Shown: positions 17,398 through 25,851 of the stretch, piece after piece | Layout: every line of letters starts with the position of its first letter | How positions within the stretch are numbered: the stretch's first letter is position 1 | DNA from: CALDTK01 sp045110575 | GTDB lineage: Bacteria > Bacteroidota > Bacteroidia > Chitinophagales > Saprospiraceae | NCBI GenBank assembly: GCA_045110575.1 | Contig: JBGCGF010000017.1 | Coordinates: 1 to 64,000 of the forward strand | Direction of reading: 5' to 3' | DNA length: 64,000 nucleotides | Notes under the pieces: generated by a model | What the model was told of the DNA's origin: nothing | The model's database searches: none | The model's input: the letters and a program-made list of their open reading frames with translations, nothing else | Program-made: the position numbers and the translations under genes

Positions 17398-19398
17398 ATG
17401 CAATCAAATACAGATAACAAATTATACTACTTGATTTTAGCACTTATCCTAACCTCAGCAGTACAAGCTCAATACTCAGCTGAGTTCCTGCAGATACTCG
17501 ATCAAGAACCGACAACAACTTCTCTACGGAATAACGCACCAGATACTGCGCTTTCGACGATACTTCTCGACACTTTATACTACGAAGACTTCAGTGACGG
17601 CGATGCCGGTTGGACTTATGTCAATACGAATCCAGATAGCTTTGCCGTATGGAGGTACGAAACTGATCCTGAAATCTACCCAACGGTACATTGCAGATAC
17701 CCAAACTTTGAGTCTCCATCAGCTCAGAATGGTTTTATGTGGTTCGACTACCTAAAGTTCCTTGATGATACAGACACAAATATTGGGCAGCCTCCCTATC
17801 CTCACCTGATCGGCAGTCTAACAAGCCCTTTGCTCGATTGGTCAGCTTTTGAAACTGACAAACCCCATGAACTTCAGTTCTTCAGTTTTCAGCCCACATT
17901 TGACATCAGAAATAGTAGAGTCGAAATACGTTGTCCTGGTTTGGCAGATGCCGTTGTGTGGTCATCAATCGATGAACGGATCCGGCCAAATGCCACCGTA
18001 CTGCGAAATGAGCAGGTTAGGATTCCAGAACGATTTATTGGCCAAGACAGTGTTCAAATTGTCTTTGTATACGACGGCGATTTCTATGGATGGATTATTG
18101 ATGATATTGTTGTTTCCAAGCTTCCTGCAATAGAGCTGCAAACGAATCTGTCTATCGGAATAGCGCCGAACTACAGTACTCCTGCAATATTTGCCGCAGG
18201 TACATCCATGCCGTTTATTGCAGATATTCAAAACAATGGATTTATAACATCAAACATTCAGCTTGCTATTACAATTGCTGACAGCAACGACACTGTTATC
18301 TACACAGATACACTTCTTTATGCTGGATTAGCTCTAGACTCAATTGCTGAAAATCTAGTCTTCCCAACTACGGTTCCAATGCCTACCACTATAGGCAACT
18401 ATACTGGAACCTACGAGATTTTTACTGATCGTATCAACGAGGATAGTGAACCTGAAAACAACGCCCAGAGCTTTACTTTCAATATCACTAATAGAATTTT
18501 TTCCAAAGGCACATTCTGGAGCGGTGTTCGTCCAGCAGGAGGAGACATAGAATACGCATTTACTAACCTTTACTACACCCCAAATTTATTAGCTGATAGT
18601 TTACTTCGTATTGATTCCGTAAGCTTTGGGGTGTTCGCACAAAGGTTCCTTGGTGATGATGAAGCAACTGTCGTCTTAAAAACATATGGCTTTCGTGGAG
18701 ATATAAACGGAGACAACATAGCACAGTATGGTGACGTCGATAATACTAACGCCGAATTGGTAGAGTTGGCAGCTAGGTCGTTCATTATCGATACAGCTCT
18801 CTCTGAGATTTCTTCTGGTACACCAGTCACTTATACCCCTTCAGACGATGGTGCTGTTGTACTGGCTAATGATGCAAATTATGTGGGTTTCGGTGTAGCC
18901 ATAACCTATACGCCAGGTCAAGGCGGCACAAATGATGACAACATGTGTTTCCTAGGGAATACTGCTAACGATTACGCTGCCTTCACCCAAGCGGCAGCAG
19001 CAGCCGGTCTCCCAGATAGCTTATCCTCCATCCTAACAATAGGAGGAGTAGCGACCTATGGATTCTTTGAAGAATCCTCCCCCTTCATTCAAGCTGAAAT
19101 TTCCTACGACATCGTGAATTCTGTCAATGAGTCATTAATGACTGAAGCGGCCTTCAGCATTCATCCAAACCCAGCAACTACTCAATTCGAGATCAACTTC
19201 AACTTCGGTGCTACTGCTGACGCTCAGTTTGAGATCATCAATGCGGTAGGACAGACAATCTCTGCATTCAACCGCGACGGTCTTACTTCAGGTGCTATCA
19301 CGATCCCTACGCAAGGAATGAACAACGGTCTTTACTATGTGAAGGTCCGCACCAACGACGGTCAGACGGCTAGCCGTAAGCTTTTGCTGGCGAGGTAG
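17398..19398 (+). CDS. T9SS cargo paralogue 4 of 4
   Basis: The 666-residue product is the most diverged copy in the N-terminal two thirds: signal peptide around LYYLILALILTSAVQAQ, MAM-like module from DTLYYEDFSDG, CARDB-like segment, GDINGDNIAQYGD loop. The type A sorting domain is almost identical at the DNA level to copies 2 and 3. The identity ends a few codons before the stop, where RKLLLAR is spelled with different codons (CTGGCGAGGTAG). The shared terminator is missing. This points to gene conversion of the 3' end. No promoter box with full consensus is seen upstream. Confidence 0.85.
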   Translation: MQSNTDNKLYYLILALILTSAVQAQYSAEFLQILDQEPTTTSLRNNAPDTALSTILLDTLYYEDFSDGDAGWTYVNTNPDSFAVWRYETDPEIYPTVHCRYPNFESPSAQNGFMWFDYLKFLDDTDTNIGQPPYPHLIGSLTSPLLDWSAFETDKPHELQFFSFQPTFDIRNSRVEIRCPGLADAVVWSSIDERIRPNATVLRNEQVRIPERFIGQDSVQIVFVYDGDFYGWIIDDIVVSKLPAIELQTNLSIGIAPNYSTPAIFAAGTSMPFIADIQNNGFITSNIQLAITIADSNDTVIYTDTLLYAGLALDSIAENLVFPTTVPMPTTIGNYTGTYEIFTDRINEDSEPENNAQSFTFNITNRIFSKGTFWSGVRPAGGDIEYAFTNLYYTPNLLADSLLRIDSVSFGVFAQRFLGDDEATVVLKTYGFRGDINGDNIAQYGDVDNTNAELVELAARSFIIDTALSEISSGTPVTYTPSDDGAVVLANDANYVGFGVAITYTPGQGGTNDDNMCFLGNTANDYAAFTQAAAAAGLPDSLSSILTIGGVATYGFFEESSPFIQAEISYDIVNSVNESLMTEAAFSIHPNPATTQFEINFNFGATADAQFEIINAVGQTISAFNRDGLTSGAITIPTQGMNNGLYYVKVRTNDGQTASRKLLLAR

Positions 19399-19647
19399 AA
19401 CACGTGGAACCAGGCAATTTATAAATCGATCAGGTTCTGCGGCCTTTAGGACGCAACGTCTAGAAGACGCGCTAAAGCATGCGAAACTGGATCATGAATA
19501 TCGAATTGAGTGCTCTAGCACCGACAATCTCGACTTTGCAAACGTCGCTTTCTGAGAATCCAGAGGCCTCTTTGCGGGCCAATACCTAAAGCTGATCGGC
19601 ACCCCTAAAGGATGCGGAACCGGGTCGTTAAGAGCAAGGTTTGGCAT
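19399..19647. other. Intergenic region without recognised features
   Basis: The region between the fourth T9SS paralogue and the rplT terminator shows no convincing gene, RNA or repeat. It lacks the CGCCCCTG-stem terminator found after the other three paralogues. Confidence 0.4.
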
Positions 19648-19686
19648 AAAAAAACCGTCATCCCCAATGAAGGAATGACGGTTTTA
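19648..19686 (-). terminator. Terminator after rplT
   Basis: The hairpin AAAACCGTCAT / ATGACGGTTTT, with a run of seven T on the minus strand, ends the rpmI-rplT transcript. The plus-strand side has only four T, but it may also stop transcription from the fourth paralogue. Confidence 0.85.
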
Positions 19687-19722
19687 AGTGCATCACGGAG
19701 GATGCGAGGTAGTCTGTTAAGA

Positions 19723-20070
19723 CTACTTCATAGTCGTCTTAACGATGCTTTCGAACACTGTTGGGTGGTTCATAGCAAGGTCAGCGAGGACTTTACGGTT
19801 AAGACCGTTGCCCTTCTCAGAGAGAGCGTGCATTAGACGGCTGTACGTTGTACCATGCTGGCGAGCGCCTGCATTGATACGTGCAATCCAGAGACGGCGG
19901 AAAGCACGTTTCTTGTTGCGACGGTCGCGGTATGCATACTGAAGGCCTTTCTCTACAGCGTTCTTGGCGACGGTGTAGACCTTGGATCGAGCACCGAAGT
20001 ACCCTTTGGCCATCTTAAGAATCTTCTTACGGCGTGCACGTGAGGCAACGCGATTTGTTGCTCTAGGCAT
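19723..20070 (-). CDS. rplT: 50S ribosomal protein L20
   Basis: The 115-residue protein has the canonical L20 start MPRATNRVASRARRKKILK and the conserved GYFGARS and RAFRRLWIARINAG blocks. It binds 23S rRNA early in 50S assembly. It follows rpmI on the same strand with a 79-base gap, as in most bacteria. Confidence 0.98.
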   Translation of the reverse strand: MPRATNRVASRARRKKILKMAKGYFGARSKVYTVAKNAVEKGLQYAYRDRRNKKRAFRRLWIARINAGARQHGTTYSRLMHALSEKGNGLNRKVLADLAMNHPTVFESIVKTTMK

Positions 20071-20149
20071 TACAAATGATTTAGTTCGATGCAGGGCTGC
20101 GACGGTTGTCGACAGGCTTGTGATCCTACATCCTCGTTAAAACGGAGGT

Positions 20150-20344
20150 TTACTTGCAGAGAAGGCGCTTGAGGCGCGGTGTGTCTGCGACACTAGCTGT
20201 GGTAGAACCCTGGAGGTTATTCTTTTGCTTCTTGGTCTTATTACGCATCATGTGAGACGTATAAGCCTGAAAGCGCTTAACCTTACCTGATCCAGTCAGC
20301 TTGAAGCGCTTCTTCGCGCTTGAGTGCGTTTTCATCTTTGGCAT
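20150..20344 (-). CDS. rpmI: 50S ribosomal protein L35
   Basis: The 64-residue protein starts MPKMKTHSSAKKRFKLTGSGK, the invariant N terminus of L35. The ATG at 20344 is chosen over the longer frame from 20380, because that frame begins inside the promoter box and adds 12 unrelated residues. It is the first gene of the rpmI-rplT pair. Confidence 0.97.
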   Translation of the reverse strand: MPKMKTHSSAKKRFKLTGSGKVKRFQAYTSHMMRNKTKKQKNNLQGSTTASVADTPRLKRLLCK

Positions 20345-20366
20345 AACAGTACCCTTTAAGGAGCCG

Positions 20367-20374
20367 CAAAGATA
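20367..20374 (-). promoter_or_regulatory. -7 box TATCTTTG for rpmI-rplT
   Basis: Exact TAnnTTTG on the minus strand, 22 bases upstream of the rpmI ATG, with a TTTTG/TTG stretch about 22-25 bases further upstream. Together with the hairpin at 20487-20520 it suggests rpmI-rplT has its own promoter separate from infC. Confidence 0.7.
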
Positions 20375-20486
20375 GGACATTTTTCCATTGCTTATCCAAC
20401 AAAATTGAACAAGTCTTAGGATTGCAAATAGTACTGCGGCAAAAGCACTATTTAGTCGTTGGTCAAACGTAGGTATTACAATAGCA

Positions 20487-20520
20487 AAACGCCCTTAGGG
20501 GTTGACCTAAAGGCGTTTTA
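20487..20520. terminator. Hairpin terminator between infC and rpmI
   Basis: A long stem, AAAACGCC...GGCGTTTT extended inward by TTAGG/CCTAA with one mismatch, and a T-rich end on both strands. It lies just after the infC stop. Confidence 0.75.
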
Positions 20521-20535
20521 ACAAGGATGTAAATC

Positions 20536-21132
20536 CTACTTCTTCTTAAGAGGAGCGATGATCACGTTCATGCGTCGTCCCTCCATTTTTGGAAGTTCCT
20601 CAGCTGCACCGAGGTCGGCAAGTTCGTTGATAAACTTGAGGAGAAGAAGCTCTCCACGGTCCTTAAATACAATTGCACGACCACGGAAGTGGACATATGC
20701 TTTGATTTTAGAGCCCTCTTCAAGGAAGCCACGTGCGTGACGAAGCTTGAAGTCAAAGTCATGATCATCGGTGTTTGGACCGAATCGAATCTCTTTGATG
20801 ACTGTCTTAACAGCCTTCGCTTTGATTTCTTTTTCTTTCTTCTTTTGGTCGTAAATGAACTTAGAGTAGTCCATGATACGACACACTGGAGGTTCAGCTT
20901 TTGCACTGATCTCAACTAAGTCTGATCCTATTTCACGGGCCCAATGCTTCACATCACGCGTGTCATAGACTCCAGTTTCAATAGTCTTTCCCGCGATTTC
21001 ACTGATCTCTTCCAAGTTGTCTCCTACAAGGCGAACCTCTGGAACTCGGATGAAATCGTTAATACGGTGTTTGGGTTCGTCCCGGCGGGGCATCGGCTTT
21101 CTACGGCGGCCTCCTGATCTTCTTCTTGCCAA
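20536..21132 (-). CDS. infC: Translation initiation factor IF-3 (TTG start)
   Basis: The 198-residue protein binds the 30S subunit and controls start-codon and initiator-tRNA selection. Conserved blocks are HRINDFIRVPEVRLVGDN (N domain), PPVCRIMDYSKF, KTVIKEIRFGPNTDDHDFDFKLRHARGFLEEG and KAYVHFRGR (C domain). No in-frame ATG precedes the first conserved block except M14 (MPRRDEPKHRIN). The full basic N terminus is reached from a TTG at 21132, with an in-frame TAA 18 bases upstream. A non-AUG start in infC recalls the AUU start of E. coli infC, through which IF-3 represses its own translation. A TACATTTA box at 21192-21199 (one mismatch) may be the promoter. Confidence 0.95.
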   Translation of the reverse strand: MARRRSGGRRRKPMPRRDEPKHRINDFIRVPEVRLVGDNLEEISEIAGKTIETGVYDTRDVKHWAREIGSDLVEISAKAEPPVCRIMDYSKFIYDQKKKEKEIKAKAVKTVIKEIRFGPNTDDHDFDFKLRHARGFLEEGSKIKAYVHFRGRAIVFKDRGELLLLKFINELADLGAAEELPKMEGRRMNVIIAPLKKK

Positions 21133-21345
21133 ATGAGTGTGGGTTTGTTAAATATGAATGGGCTGCGTGGCTAGCAAGCCCATCGTTGCGGTAAATGTAG
21201 ACGCTACGAACTTGGTGGAGAAGTCGTATTCCCCGAAATTCGAGCTATTCTGTTAATAAACACACTTCTACGTACGAAAATGTGCGTTTTTCTGCACTCG
21301 AGGTCCAATTTCGCTTCAACTCTTGGACGTGTAGAGCACATTTTC

Positions 21346-21392
21346 TAAAATAAGAACAGCGCACCCTCGAACCATTGTTCAAAGATGCGCTG
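21346..21392 (-). terminator. Terminator after clpC
   Basis: On the minus strand CAGCGCA (21392-21386) pairs with TGCGCTG (21363-21357), followed by TTCTTATTTT. The interior also contains GAAC/GTTC. Confidence 0.65.
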
Positions 21393-21414
21393 CTCAATAG
21401 ATGTGGTAATGCGT

Positions 21415-21429
21415 GTTTTGGCGAAAGCT
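21415..21429 (-). repeat. Dispersed 15-mer, exact, intergenic copy
   Basis: GTTTTGGCGAAAGCT on the plus strand, between the clpC stop and its terminator. It is the only exact copy outside coding sequence in the window, so its presence is not due to protein constraint. Confidence 0.9.
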
Positions 21430-21469
21430 GGATGAATAGCTAAGCCCCTTCACGCACTCCACATGAGTA

Positions 21470-24019
21470 CTATTTCGATTTCACCGGATCGGCTGATCTA
21501 ACAATGAGACCATCCTTTTCTTCATTCATTACGGCATCAAAAATGGCGCCTTCTCCAGGGTTATTCTGAAGAATGAACTCAGCGAGTGGATCCTCGATGT
21601 ATTTCTGAATCGCGCGGTGCAACGGACGTGCACCATACTGCGGATCGTAGCCTTTCTCAGCAACAAAGTTCTTCGCCTCGTCTGTTAGATTGAGGGTGTA
21701 TCCCATTCCTTCTAGACGCTTGTAAAGGTCCTTGAGCGTGATGTCGATGATCTTGAAAATCTCATCTTGACTTAGCGAGTTGAAGATTACAACATCATCA
21801 ATACGATTCAGGAACTCTGGAGAGAAGGTTTTTTTCAATGCTGCAGAAATAACCGCTCGGCTATCTCCACTAGCGTTCTCTACCCTACTCTTCGTTGCAA
21901 ATCCAACGCCCTGACCGAAGTCCTTGAGCTGACGTACACCGATGTTAGAGGTCATGATGATCAAGGTGTTCTTGAAGTCAACCTTGCGACCGAGGCCGTC
22001 TGTAAGTTGACCATCATCGAGCACTTGAAGCAGAATGTTGAACACATCCGGGTGTGCCTTCTCAATCTCGTCGAGGAGAACAACACTGTACGGCTTGCGA
22101 CGCACCTTCTCTGTCAACTGTCCACCTTCTTCGTATCCTACGTATCCCGGAGGCGCTCCGATGAGGCGACTCACCGTGAACTTCTCCATGTACTCAGACA
22201 TGTCGATACGGATGAGTGAATCATCAGAATCGAAGATGTAGCGAGCAAGAGACTTGGCAAGCTCTGTCTTACCGACACCCGTTGGACCTAGGAAGATGAA
22301 CGAACCAATTGGCTTGCTCGGATCTTTCAGGCCAACGCGATTACGCTGAATAGCCTTTGTGATCTTACCGATCGCCTCATCTTGACCGATAACGGCCCCT
22401 TTGAGGTCCTCGCCCATGTTGACAAGCTTTGCAGACTCCTTCTGAGCAACACGTGAAACTGGAATTCCAGTCATCATCGCGACTACTTCAGCGATATCTT
22501 CAACAGTAACTGGGTAGCGTTTGGTTTTCACCTCTTCTTCCCACTCTACTTTGGCGAATTCAAGCTGGCGAACCAACTTAGACTCATCATCACGTAGATC
22601 TGCAGCCTGCTCATACTGCTGTTCCTTGACAGCCGTATTCTTCTTGACCTTTACTTCTTCTATTTGCAGCTCAAGCTCTTCGATGTGCTTTGGCACATGA
22701 ATATTCTTGAGGTGTACACGAGCACCAACCTCGTCAAGGACATCAATAGCCTTGTCTGGAAGGAATCGATCGCTGATATAGCGATCAGACATCATTACAC
22801 AAGCCTTCACCGACTCTTCATCGTATGAAACGTTGTGAAACTCCTCGTACTTCCCACGGATGTTGTGTAGGATGTGCACTGCATCTTCAGGGCTTGGTGG
22901 CTCAATGAGTACCTTTTGGAACCTTCGATCAAGTGCACCGTCTTTTTCAATGTGTTGACGGTACTCGTCCAACGTTGAAGCTCCAATACATTGTAGCTCA
23001 CCCCTTGCGAGGGCTGGTTTGAAAATATTAGAAGCATCGAGTGAACCGGTAGCTCCACCAGCACCTACAATGGTGTGGATCTCATCAATGAATAGGATAA
23101 CGTCTCGCGTTTTCTCCAACTCATTCATGATTGCTTTCATGCGCTCCTCGAACTGACCACGATACTTGGTACCTGCAACAAGTGCTGCAAGGTCAAGCAT
23201 TACGATCCGCTTATTGAATAGCGTACGACTAACTTTCTTCTGTGTGATTCTAAGTGCAAGACCTTCAGCAATTGCTGTTTTACCCACACCAGGCTCACCG
23301 ATAAGAATCGGGTTGTTCTTTTTACGTCGACTAAGAATTTGGCTAACACGCTCAATCTCAGTCTCGCGACCAATGATTGGATCAAGCTTTCCGTCTTCGG
23401 CTAGCTTCGTGATGTCACGACCGAAATTGTCGAGAACTGGAGTTTTGCTTTTGTTGGCTCCACGACCGCGCTGACCGCGACCTGAACCTCCGCCACCGGT
23501 TGCTCCTTCTTCTTCATCAAACTCTTCTGCATCACCGCTCGCCTGGGCGAATGGTTCCGCAAAGCCGTCAGCTTCCATAGCAGCGTACTCTACTTCTTTC
23601 TTGTAAGAATCGTAATCGATGTCGTAGCGATTTAAAATGCGTCTAGCTGGATTGTCATCCAACTTTAGAAGAGAAAGCAACAAGTGCTCAAGGTTGATTT
23701 CTTCCGCTCCAGAACTCTGGGCTTCGAGGAAAGTCAACTTCAGTACGCGTTCGGCCAGACGATTGAGCGGGAGTTCTCCCATCTTCAATGCTTCGGCACT
23801 ACTTGGCGTTCTTGAAATGCTATTTTCTACGGACTTGCGTAGCTCACCGAGATCGGGGACCATGCTCGTTAGAACCTTAACGGCCAGGCTGTTGCGCTCT
23901 TGCACAAGACCTAACAGTAGATGCTCTGTTCCTATATAATCGTGCCCCAGACGAATAGCCTCACTGCGCGAGCGCGCAATTGACTTCTTGACCTCGGGCG
24001 AAAACCTTCTGCTGTTCAT
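21470..24019 (-). CDS. clpC: ATP-dependent Clp protease ATPase subunit ClpC
   Basis: An 849-residue AAA+ unfoldase that feeds substrates to ClpP and handles stress-damaged proteins. Two Clp-N repeats at the start (RFSPEVKKSIARSRSEA..GHDYIGTEHLLLGL) are followed by a glycine-rich linker (about 160-195). The first AAA module has GEPGVGKT near residue 240. A UVR-like coiled segment in the middle (KEQQYEQAADLRDDE) separates it from the second AAA module with GPTGVGKT near 576, DMSEYMEKFTVSRLIGAPPGYVGYEEGGQLT and the D2-small domain. The UVR-like segment and its length favour ClpC over ClpA or ClpB. It is monocistronic, with a weak promoter box and an inverted repeat upstream that could bind a stress regulator. 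Confidence 0.96.
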   Translation of the reverse strand: MNSRRFSPEVKKSIARSRSEAIRLGHDYIGTEHLLLGLVQERNSLAVKVLTSMVPDLGELRKSVENSISRTPSSAEALKMGELPLNRLAERVLKLTFLEAQSSGAEEINLEHLLLSLLKLDDNPARRILNRYDIDYDSYKKEVEYAAMEADGFAEPFAQASGDAEEFDEEEGATGGGGSGRGQRGRGANKSKTPVLDNFGRDITKLAEDGKLDPIIGRETEIERVSQILSRRKKNNPILIGEPGVGKTAIAEGLALRITQKKVSRTLFNKRIVMLDLAALVAGTKYRGQFEERMKAIMNELEKTRDVILFIDEIHTIVGAGGATGSLDASNIFKPALARGELQCIGASTLDEYRQHIEKDGALDRRFQKVLIEPPSPEDAVHILHNIRGKYEEFHNVSYDEESVKACVMMSDRYISDRFLPDKAIDVLDEVGARVHLKNIHVPKHIEELELQIEEVKVKKNTAVKEQQYEQAADLRDDESKLVRQLEFAKVEWEEEVKTKRYPVTVEDIAEVVAMMTGIPVSRVAQKESAKLVNMGEDLKGAVIGQDEAIGKITKAIQRNRVGLKDPSKPIGSFIFLGPTGVGKTELAKSLARYIFDSDDSLIRIDMSEYMEKFTVSRLIGAPPGYVGYEEGGQLTEKVRRKPYSVVLLDEIEKAHPDVFNILLQVLDDGQLTDGLGRKVDFKNTLIIMTSNIGVRQLKDFGQGVGFATKSRVENASGDSRAVISAALKKTFSPEFLNRIDDVVIFNSLSQDEIFKIIDITLKDLYKRLEGMGYTLNLTDEAKNFVAEKGYDPQYGARPLHRAIQKYIEDPLAEFILQNNPGEGAIFDAVMNEEKDGLIVRSADPVKSK

Positions 24020-24036
24020 AGGCGATATTGCTGTTG

Positions 24037-24044
24037 CGAAACTA
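24037..24044 (-). promoter_or_regulatory. Possible -7 box TAGTTTCG for clpC
   Basis: One mismatch to TAnnTTTG on the minus strand, 17 bases from the clpC ATG. No clear -33 element is seen. Confidence 0.4.
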
Positions 24045-24060
24045 CCCTTTTTATGGGTCT

Positions 24061-24097
24061 CTCACGGGGATTTTGTCGAGAGTTACCCCGACGTGAG
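24061..24097. promoter_or_regulatory. Inverted repeat upstream of clpC
   Basis: CTCACGGGG and CCCCGACGTGAG form a broken inverted repeat (4 + 5 bp with a 3-base bulge) around an AT-richer spacer. It lies about 20 bases upstream of the possible clpC -7 box, where an operator would be expected. The sequence does not match CIRCE. Confidence 0.35.
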
Positions 24098-24551
24098 CCA
24101 AACTAGGAGGAAAAAGTATGCCACCCTTGATTTTTGACAAATTTCTGGTGCCTTTCGGCCCCTCTGTCAGAAAATACTTAGGAAGAACTGACAAAAAGAC
24201 GAACATTTTCATCTTCACCCGTCAATACGGCAGTCTCCTCGAAAACCTCTTGATCTGTTTTTAAGCACAAGAGCTTCTACTAGTTATTTAATAACTTTTA
24301 CAACGTTCGGGTTCACCTGAGGTTGCTCACATTCCTGTTATGAAGAACATAAACTTACATTTTAAAAATCTACCTATTTGTACTACGCCCGCCAACAAAC
24401 ATGTTGCGTAGCTACTCCTCTAGTCAACCTCCAACACGATATTTGGACACAAACCAACCATATCCCCCAAGGTCAATTATAGGCTCGAAGCCTTAAATTA
24501 CTGGCGATGAGCGTCTTCTTAGTTTGACCTTGAGTTTACCTCCGTTTGTTC
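24098..24551. other. Intergenic region upstream of the STAS gene
   Basis: No gene or RNA is recognised. The region is relatively AT-rich near 24280-24300 and lies between the divergent clpC and STAS genes. Confidence 0.4.
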
Positions 24552-24578
24552 TTTATTTGCAGACCTAATAAGAACCCC

Positions 24579-24953
24579 ATGAAATACTCCGTTGACAAGC
24601 AAGAGCGACACACCGTTTTCACTGTACAAGAAGGCAATCTCAATTCAGTTGTTGCACCTGAACTAAAGAGTGAATTCGTACTTCTCGCAAACGAAGGCGT
24701 ACAAAACTTGATCGTTGACCTTTCTCCTGTCGAGTATATCGACTCTTCAGGACTGAGCTCAATTCTCACGGCCAATCGTCTGTGGAAAGACCTTGGATCT
24801 TTCATCCTTACTGGTGAAATGCAACCAAACGTCAAGCGCTTGATCAGTATGAGTCGCCTTGACTCTGTGCTCACAATCATTCCTACAGTAGCAGAAAGCG
24901 TAGACTTTGCTTACATGGAAGAGCTTCAGCGCGACCTGACGAAAGAAGACTAA
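24579..24953 (+). CDS. STAS-domain protein (anti-sigma factor antagonist type)
   Basis: A 124-residue single-domain STAS protein. LIVDLSPVEYIDSSGLSSIL around residues 44-62 is the defining block; Ser56/Ser57 after Asp55 is the usual site phosphorylated by an anti-sigma kinase in SpoIIAA-like proteins. No partner kinase or sigma factor lies nearby, so the regulatory circuit is unknown. The start is ATG 24579 (MKYSVDK); the longer frame begins inside the probable promoter. A box TTTATTTG (24552-24559, one mismatch to TAnnTTTG) lies 19 bases upstream. It is followed after four bases by rnz and probably co-transcribed with it. Confidence 0.88.
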   Translation: MKYSVDKQERHTVFTVQEGNLNSVVAPELKSEFVLLANEGVQNLIVDLSPVEYIDSSGLSSILTANRLWKDLGSFILTGEMQPNVKRLISMSRLDSVLTIIPTVAESVDFAYMEELQRDLTKED

Positions 24954-24957
24954 TTAC

Positions 24958-25851
24958 TTGATTCCACTTGAAGCCCACATACTAGGAAGCTCAGCTGCAC
25001 GGCCTTATATCGATCGTGGCACGAGTTCCTTGTATGTGCAGGCTGGTGGCTCAAGGGTGCTTATCGACTGCGGTGAAGGAACCCAAGTTGAAATCGATAG
25101 ACAAGGTCTATCTGCACAAAAGCTAGATGCAGTTTGCATTACGCACATGCACGGCGACCACCTTTTCGGTCTCCCAGGTCTGCTCACTTCCCTTGCCCTC
25201 GGAACTAGGACCAAACCGCTGACCCTTATTGGGCCCGAGTCGCTCGAAGCTTATTTGAACGAAACCTTCAAGTACAGCCAATCGCACCTCACGTTCGATC
25301 TGAACTTCGTAGCGCTAGATTTTGAAGGTCCGCAGCGAGACATTTTTGAACTGCGGGATTTATCGATCCATTCGATTCCGCTGATCCACCGAATTCCCAC
25401 TTGCGGCTTTGTGATCGAGCAAAAAGGCACTGGACTGCCACTAAAGGCAGGCGTAATCGATGAATTTAGAATCCCATATCGCCTGATCGAATCGATTAAG
25501 CACGGAGAGGACTTTGTAAACAAGAAAGGTGTTCGGATCCCAAATGCAAAATTAACGGATCCCGCACCTCCGCCTACTCCCCTAGCCTACCTGACGGACA
25601 CTGCACCAATTTCGAGTTATCCATCAGGATGGACTCCCCCGTCTGTGCTCTTTCACGACGCGACTTTTTCAGGAGCAGATCAGGCGTTGGCCAAAAAGAC
25701 AGGGCACTCTACAGTGCTTGAAGCAGCAGCTTTCGCCAAAACCTGCCAAGCGGAGGAATTGATCCTTACACATATCTCTGTTCGCTATGGTGACCGAGAA
25801 GCTTTGCTTAAGGAAGCGCAATCAGCTTTCGCCAAAACGCGACTCGCGTAA
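24958..25851 (+). CDS. rnz: Ribonuclease Z (TTG start)
   Basis: A metallo-beta-lactamase-fold endonuclease that trims tRNA 3' trailers. The 297-residue length is close to the usual 305. ILGSSAARP..RGTSSLYV and LIDCGEGTQ.E open the fold. THMHGDH gives zinc ligands His63, His65, Asp67 and His68, and the later histidines lie in HDATF, GHSTVLEAA and LTHISVRYG. The only reasonable start is TTG at 24958, since no in-frame ATG precedes the first conserved strand. Neither tRNA in the window encodes CCA, which fits a need for this enzyme. The C-terminal 40 codons carry two exact copies of the dispersed 15-mer (AFAKT twice), the second being almost the last residues of the protein. Confidence 0.93.
   Translation: MIPLEAHILGSSAARPYIDRGTSSLYVQAGGSRVLIDCGEGTQVEIDRQGLSAQKLDAVCITHMHGDHLFGLPGLLTSLALGTRTKPLTLIGPESLEAYLNETFKYSQSHLTFDLNFVALDFEGPQRDIFELRDLSIHSIPLIHRIPTCGFVIEQKGTGLPLKAGVIDEFRIPYRLIESIKHGEDFVNKKGVRIPNAKLTDPAPPPTPLAYLTDTAPISSYPSGWTPPSVLFHDATFSGADQALAKKTGHSTVLEAAAFAKTCQAEELILTHISVRYGDREALLKEAQSAFAKTRLA
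25728..25742 (+). repeat. Dispersed 15-mer AGCTTTCGCCAAAAC, exact
   Basis: Exact copy in rnz, coding AAFAKT. Confidence 0.9.
25824..25838 (+). repeat. Dispersed 15-mer AGCTTTCGCCAAAAC, exact
   Basis: Exact copy at the extreme 3' end of rnz, coding SAFAKT just before the final RLA and 96 bases after the previous copy in the same frame. Confidence 0.9.

Larger units (their letters stand above)
21133..21469. other. Intergenic region between clpC and infC
   Basis: It holds, in minus-strand order, an exact copy of the dispersed 15-mer, a probable clpC terminator (21346-21392) and a possible infC promoter box (TACATTTA on the minus strand, 21192-21199). No gene is seen. Confidence 0.55.

Noticed and set aside
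11005..19398. Mobile element as the cause of the repeated block
   Set aside because: No transposase, terminal inverted repeats or target duplications are seen. Tandem duplication with conversion explains the pattern.
19399..19647. Possible gene remnant after the fourth T9SS paralogue
   Set aside because: I could not match it to the paralogues or to any coding pattern.
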